Assembly (NCBI GenBank): GCA_017469405.1
Contig: JAFUGL010000099.1
Coordinates: 1 to 64,000, forward strand
Length of the DNA: 64,000 nt
Direction: 5' to 3'
Source: Lachnospiraceae bacterium
GTDB taxonomy: Bacteria; Bacillota; Clostridia; Lachnospirales; Lachnospiraceae
The notes beneath the pieces are model-generated. The model made no database searches, was not told the origin of the DNA, and saw only the letters and a list, made by a program, of their open reading frames with translations. Positions 61,809 through 64,000 of this stretch are shown piece by piece (position 1 is the first letter of the stretch; the number at the start of each line of letters is the position of its first letter). A program made the translations under genes and the position numbers.

Positions 61809-62252
61809 TTATGTTGATATATCCAACAATAATCCCCTTATATCATCAATCTTACCAAGTATGGCAAGATTATCTTTTTCATCTTTTAAAAGTTCCTCAG
61901 CCAGCTCATCAAGATTTTTATCTACTTGTCTTACTATACCGTAAACTCTATGCCTTCCTCTTCTATCCAGAAAATTTTCTCTTGAAAACTCATGTGATTT
62001 GGATACTATCTCATTCATGAATTCCTTAATCGTAGTGCGATATTTTTTCATATCTTTTATATCCATATGCTTTGCAATTCTCGCACCCTGTTCTTCTATA
62101 TCCTTCATGAGCGAGGATAGTTTTTCCTGCAACTCATTATCTTCAATATTTTTAACGAGAGTAAATCGGAATTCATCATTGGTTTTTTCATTATTTTTCG
62201 GTGCCTCAGCCTGAGTAAGCTGCTGTAACTGATTTATACGATTAATATCCAT
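61809..62252 (-). CDS. YaaR family protein (DUF327)
   Basis: A 147-residue, all-helical protein: [60 protein letters not shown] and [20 protein letters not shown] match DUF327/YaaR. It lies in its normal position between tmk and holB. Function unknown. Confidence 0.92.
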   Translation of the reverse strand: MDINRINQLQQLTQAEAPKNNEKTNDEFRFTLVKNIEDNELQEKLSSLMKDIEEQGARIAKHMDIKDMKKYRTTIKEFMNEIVSKSHEFSRENFLDRRGRHRVYGIVRQVDKNLDELAEELLKDEKDNLAILGKIDDIRGLLLDIST

Positions 62253-62375
62253 CTTTTACTCTCCTTTCCTCTTTATATAAAAATCATTTATCCACTTAAG
62301 AAATCATCAATTTCTTCATCAAACTCTGACAAAATGACATTAATATTCTTGTATTACATCTGGAATTAATGCCTA

Positions 62376-62999
62376 TTATTTATTGAGTATGGTTTCAATT
62401 TTATCCACTATTTGCTTATGTATATTGTCTATAGTACCTGTAGCATCTATAGTATATATACGTTTTGGATCAAGAGCCGCTAACTTACGATATCCCTCTG
62501 CTACTCTTTCATGGAAGTCAATAGCCTCAAGTTCCATACGGTCGAGCTCTTTTTGGTCATTTTTTCTGCTTATGCCAATCTCCGCCGGTAAATCCAGATG
62601 TATGGTAAGTTCAGGCATGATTCCCTGAAGTGCAAACTCATTTATCTTATATACATTCTCAACGCCAAGTCCACGGGCCATACCCTGATATACGGCAGAT
62701 GAATCAACAAATCTGTCACTAATAACCGCCTTTCCGGCAAAAAGTGCAGGCTTAATTACCTCACTTACAAGCTGTGCCCTTGCAGATGCATATAAAAGAG
62801 CCTCAGTCATATAGCTCATTTCCGTAAAATCTTTATTTAAAATGATTTCACGAATCGCTTCACTTATTGTAGTTCCACCGGGTTCTCTGGTTATAACAAT
62901 CTCATAGCCCTTTTCTGAGAAATATTTTTTTAACAACTCAAGTTGTGTGCTTTTTCCCGAACCATCCGGGCCTTCCATAGAAATAAAAATTCCACGCAT
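62376..62999 (-). CDS. tmk: Thymidylate kinase
   Basis: A 207-residue kinase: P-loop FISMEGPDGSGKSTQLELLK, the DRFVDSSAVYQGMARGLG segment and the ITREPGGTTISEAIR motif. It phosphorylates dTMP to dTDP. ATG 62999 follows TTGGAGTATTTT. It starts the conserved cluster; no yaaQ gene lies between it and yaaR. Confidence 0.95.
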   Translation of the reverse strand: MRGIFISMEGPDGSGKSTQLELLKKYFSEKGYEIVITREPGGTTISEAIREIILNKDFTEMSYMTEALLYASARAQLVSEVIKPALFAGKAVISDRFVDSSAVYQGMARGLGVENVYKINEFALQGIMPELTIHLDLPAEIGISRKNDQKELDRMELEAIDFHERVAEGYRKLAALDPKRIYTIDATGTIDNIHKQIVDKIETILNK

Positions 63000-63103
63000 A
63001 AAATACTCCAATTTATATATCGTCACAAAAATAATTATATTTAATCACAAGTTCACTAATTACACTATAACATCTAACTATATTTTTTTCCACAAGTTTA
63101 TTA

Positions 63104-63828
63104 TTATTTTATTACCTGAACAAGTGTAAGTCCCCATCCAAGCCACTGCCAGATAGTCTCCTCACCCTTATCATCTGTAAAATGAACTCGGTTTTTTTCA
63201 TCTATATTAACCTTATGAACCTTAATTCCAAGACCGGATGACATCCACTTCGGATCCAGTCGGTCGGTTCTTTCACAATCCCATTCATATATGAATATAT
63301 GCTGTGTCCATTTGTTATCCTTTTTTCCCTCATGCCAAAACGGTTTGTGTTTACCAAAGCTTCCCTGTTTCCAAACCATAAGCACTACTTCATCTTCATC
63401 ATCAGAATCAATGTCTGCAAGAAAATAATCCGAAACAAGCCACTCTTTAGGACTCTCATATAAAAGTTCTCCTGTTTCATGAACAGTGATTTTTAATCTT
63501 TTTTTCTTCAATGAAAAATCAACTTTCTCTATAACATCATAAGCATCATCAATCTCATTATCTGACTTTTGTCGCCATTATCTGTTTCATCACCTATCTT
63601 ATCATAACCATTATCGTTTACTTTCTTTTCAATCAAAAAAGTGTCGCTTTGGCTGTTCCAGGTTACATATTTCGGTATAAAAAAGCCTCTTTTCCAGAGC
63701 ATATAAATAGTTGATATACCTATTACTGCGATTATAAGCATAGAAACTATGCCTATAATCGCAGTCTTGATTATCTTTTTTTTATTTAATTCTTTATTAG
63801 GTTTAAGCTCATTCTTATTATCTGACAT
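63104..63828 (-). pseudogene. Membrane-anchored protein split by a frameshift
   Basis: Frame 1 from ATG 63828 gives a cytoplasmic start, a membrane helix (IIKTAIIGIVSMLIIAVIGI), GFFIPKYVTWNSQSDTFLIE and then, after the AAAA run near 63573, the low-complexity MRLMMLMML and stop (63529). The neighbouring frame, open from near that run, continues with SDNEIDDAYDVIEKVDFSLK, then KKRLKITVHETGELLYESPK and the whole second part to 63104. Both parts join without a gap if one A is added (a -1 shift). It looks like a one-base deletion in a homopolymer, or a sequencing error. The second half has no ribosome binding site of its own. Family not recognised. Confidence 0.75.
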
Positions 63829-63832
63829 TTGC

Positions 63833-64000
63833 CTAATAATCCCACTCATAATCCTTTACAAATGAACCTGTCCAGGAAGGTCTGTCCACTTTATTATCCC
63901 AATGAACTTCTCCATTTTCATCCATTTCCATACCAAGCATTACTCTCCACTCACTGTCTGTAAGTCTGTCACTTATAGGCTGTTCGAATTCATAGTAAGA
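63833..64000 (-). CDS. Partial hypothetical protein, C-terminal end
   Basis: The last 55 codons of a leftward gene that begins beyond the window. The visible end includes DRLTDSEWRVMLGMEMDENG and RPSWTGSFVKDYEWDY, acidic and aromatic-rich. Its TAG (63833-63835) is 4 bases from the next ATG, so both are in one operon. No family can be assigned. Confidence 0.6.
   Translation of the reverse strand, partial: SYYEFEQPISDRLTDSEWRVMLGMEMDENGEVHWDNKVDRPSWTGSFVKDYEWDY

Noticed and set aside
63529..63573. Programmed -1 ribosomal frameshift
   Set aside because: The site ACAAAAGTC is not an X-XXY-YYZ heptamer and no downstream pseudoknot was seen; a deletion is simpler.

Overview
The window comes from a low-GC Gram-positive bacterium, most likely a clostridial Firmicute of the Lachnospiraceae type. 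The basis is A+T-rich codon use, strong GGAGG ribosome binding sites, a tmk-yaaR-holB-ricT-trmN6-rsmI cluster in Bacillus/Clostridium order, VanW and DUF5648 surface proteins, and a conjugative element of the Tn1549 / C. difficile CTn class. No tRNA, rRNA, CRISPR array or intact insertion sequence was recognised.

Region 1 (1 to about 29,980) is most of an integrative conjugative element (ICE). Nearly all genes run leftward. From the right end the order is: an XRE regulator on the + strand, four small genes, a strongly structured non-coding segment, ssb, a 1.7-kaa thioester/SpaA surface adhesin, a lipoprotein, a Cys-rich protein, PcfB, the VirD4 coupling ATPase, a RelB/YoeB-type toxin-antitoxin pair whose toxin has an in-frame amber codon, a YodL-nucleotidyltransferase fusion, two tandem MT-A70 methyltransferases, a RadC/JAB protein, then the transfer channel (Maff2, VirB6, PrgI, VirB4, NlpC/P60 hydrolase, DUF4315, DUF4366), a 1,007-aa ArdC/metallopeptidase/YodL/DUF5688 polyvalent protein, a second YodL protein, MobC and the relaxase. 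A rightward ParB-like gene pair lies at the left edge. The integrase is not in the window. Intrinsic terminators divide the transfer genes into blocks.

Region 2 (29,946 to 35,100) is a Tad (tight adherence) pilus locus: prepilin peptidase, CpaE-like ATPase, TadA, TadB and a TadC with a large inserted domain. The next gene, a Flp1-like prepilin, stops after 34 codons where the ICE sequence begins, so the ICE appears to have inserted into the pilin gene.

Region 3 (35,105 to 44,700) holds an ABC-2 export cassette, a DHH phosphoesterase, an exported nuclease-like protein, and a response regulator / ABC exporter / histidine kinase module whose two promoters share an AAAGGTTAAG repeat. A 110-bp palindromic element lies inside that module, and an AAA ATPase preceded by an array of TTTACTGT repeats follows it.

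Region 4 (44,673 to 64,000) is mostly ordinary chromosome: a radical SAM protein, TrmL, an aminotransferase with an Lrp regulator, an AIR-synthase-like protein, VanW with a 34-aa membrane protein, endonuclease III, a DUF815 ATPase, a DUF5648 secreted protein, a large double-HTH regulator, the rsmI-to-tmk cluster and a frameshifted membrane-anchored gene at the right edge.
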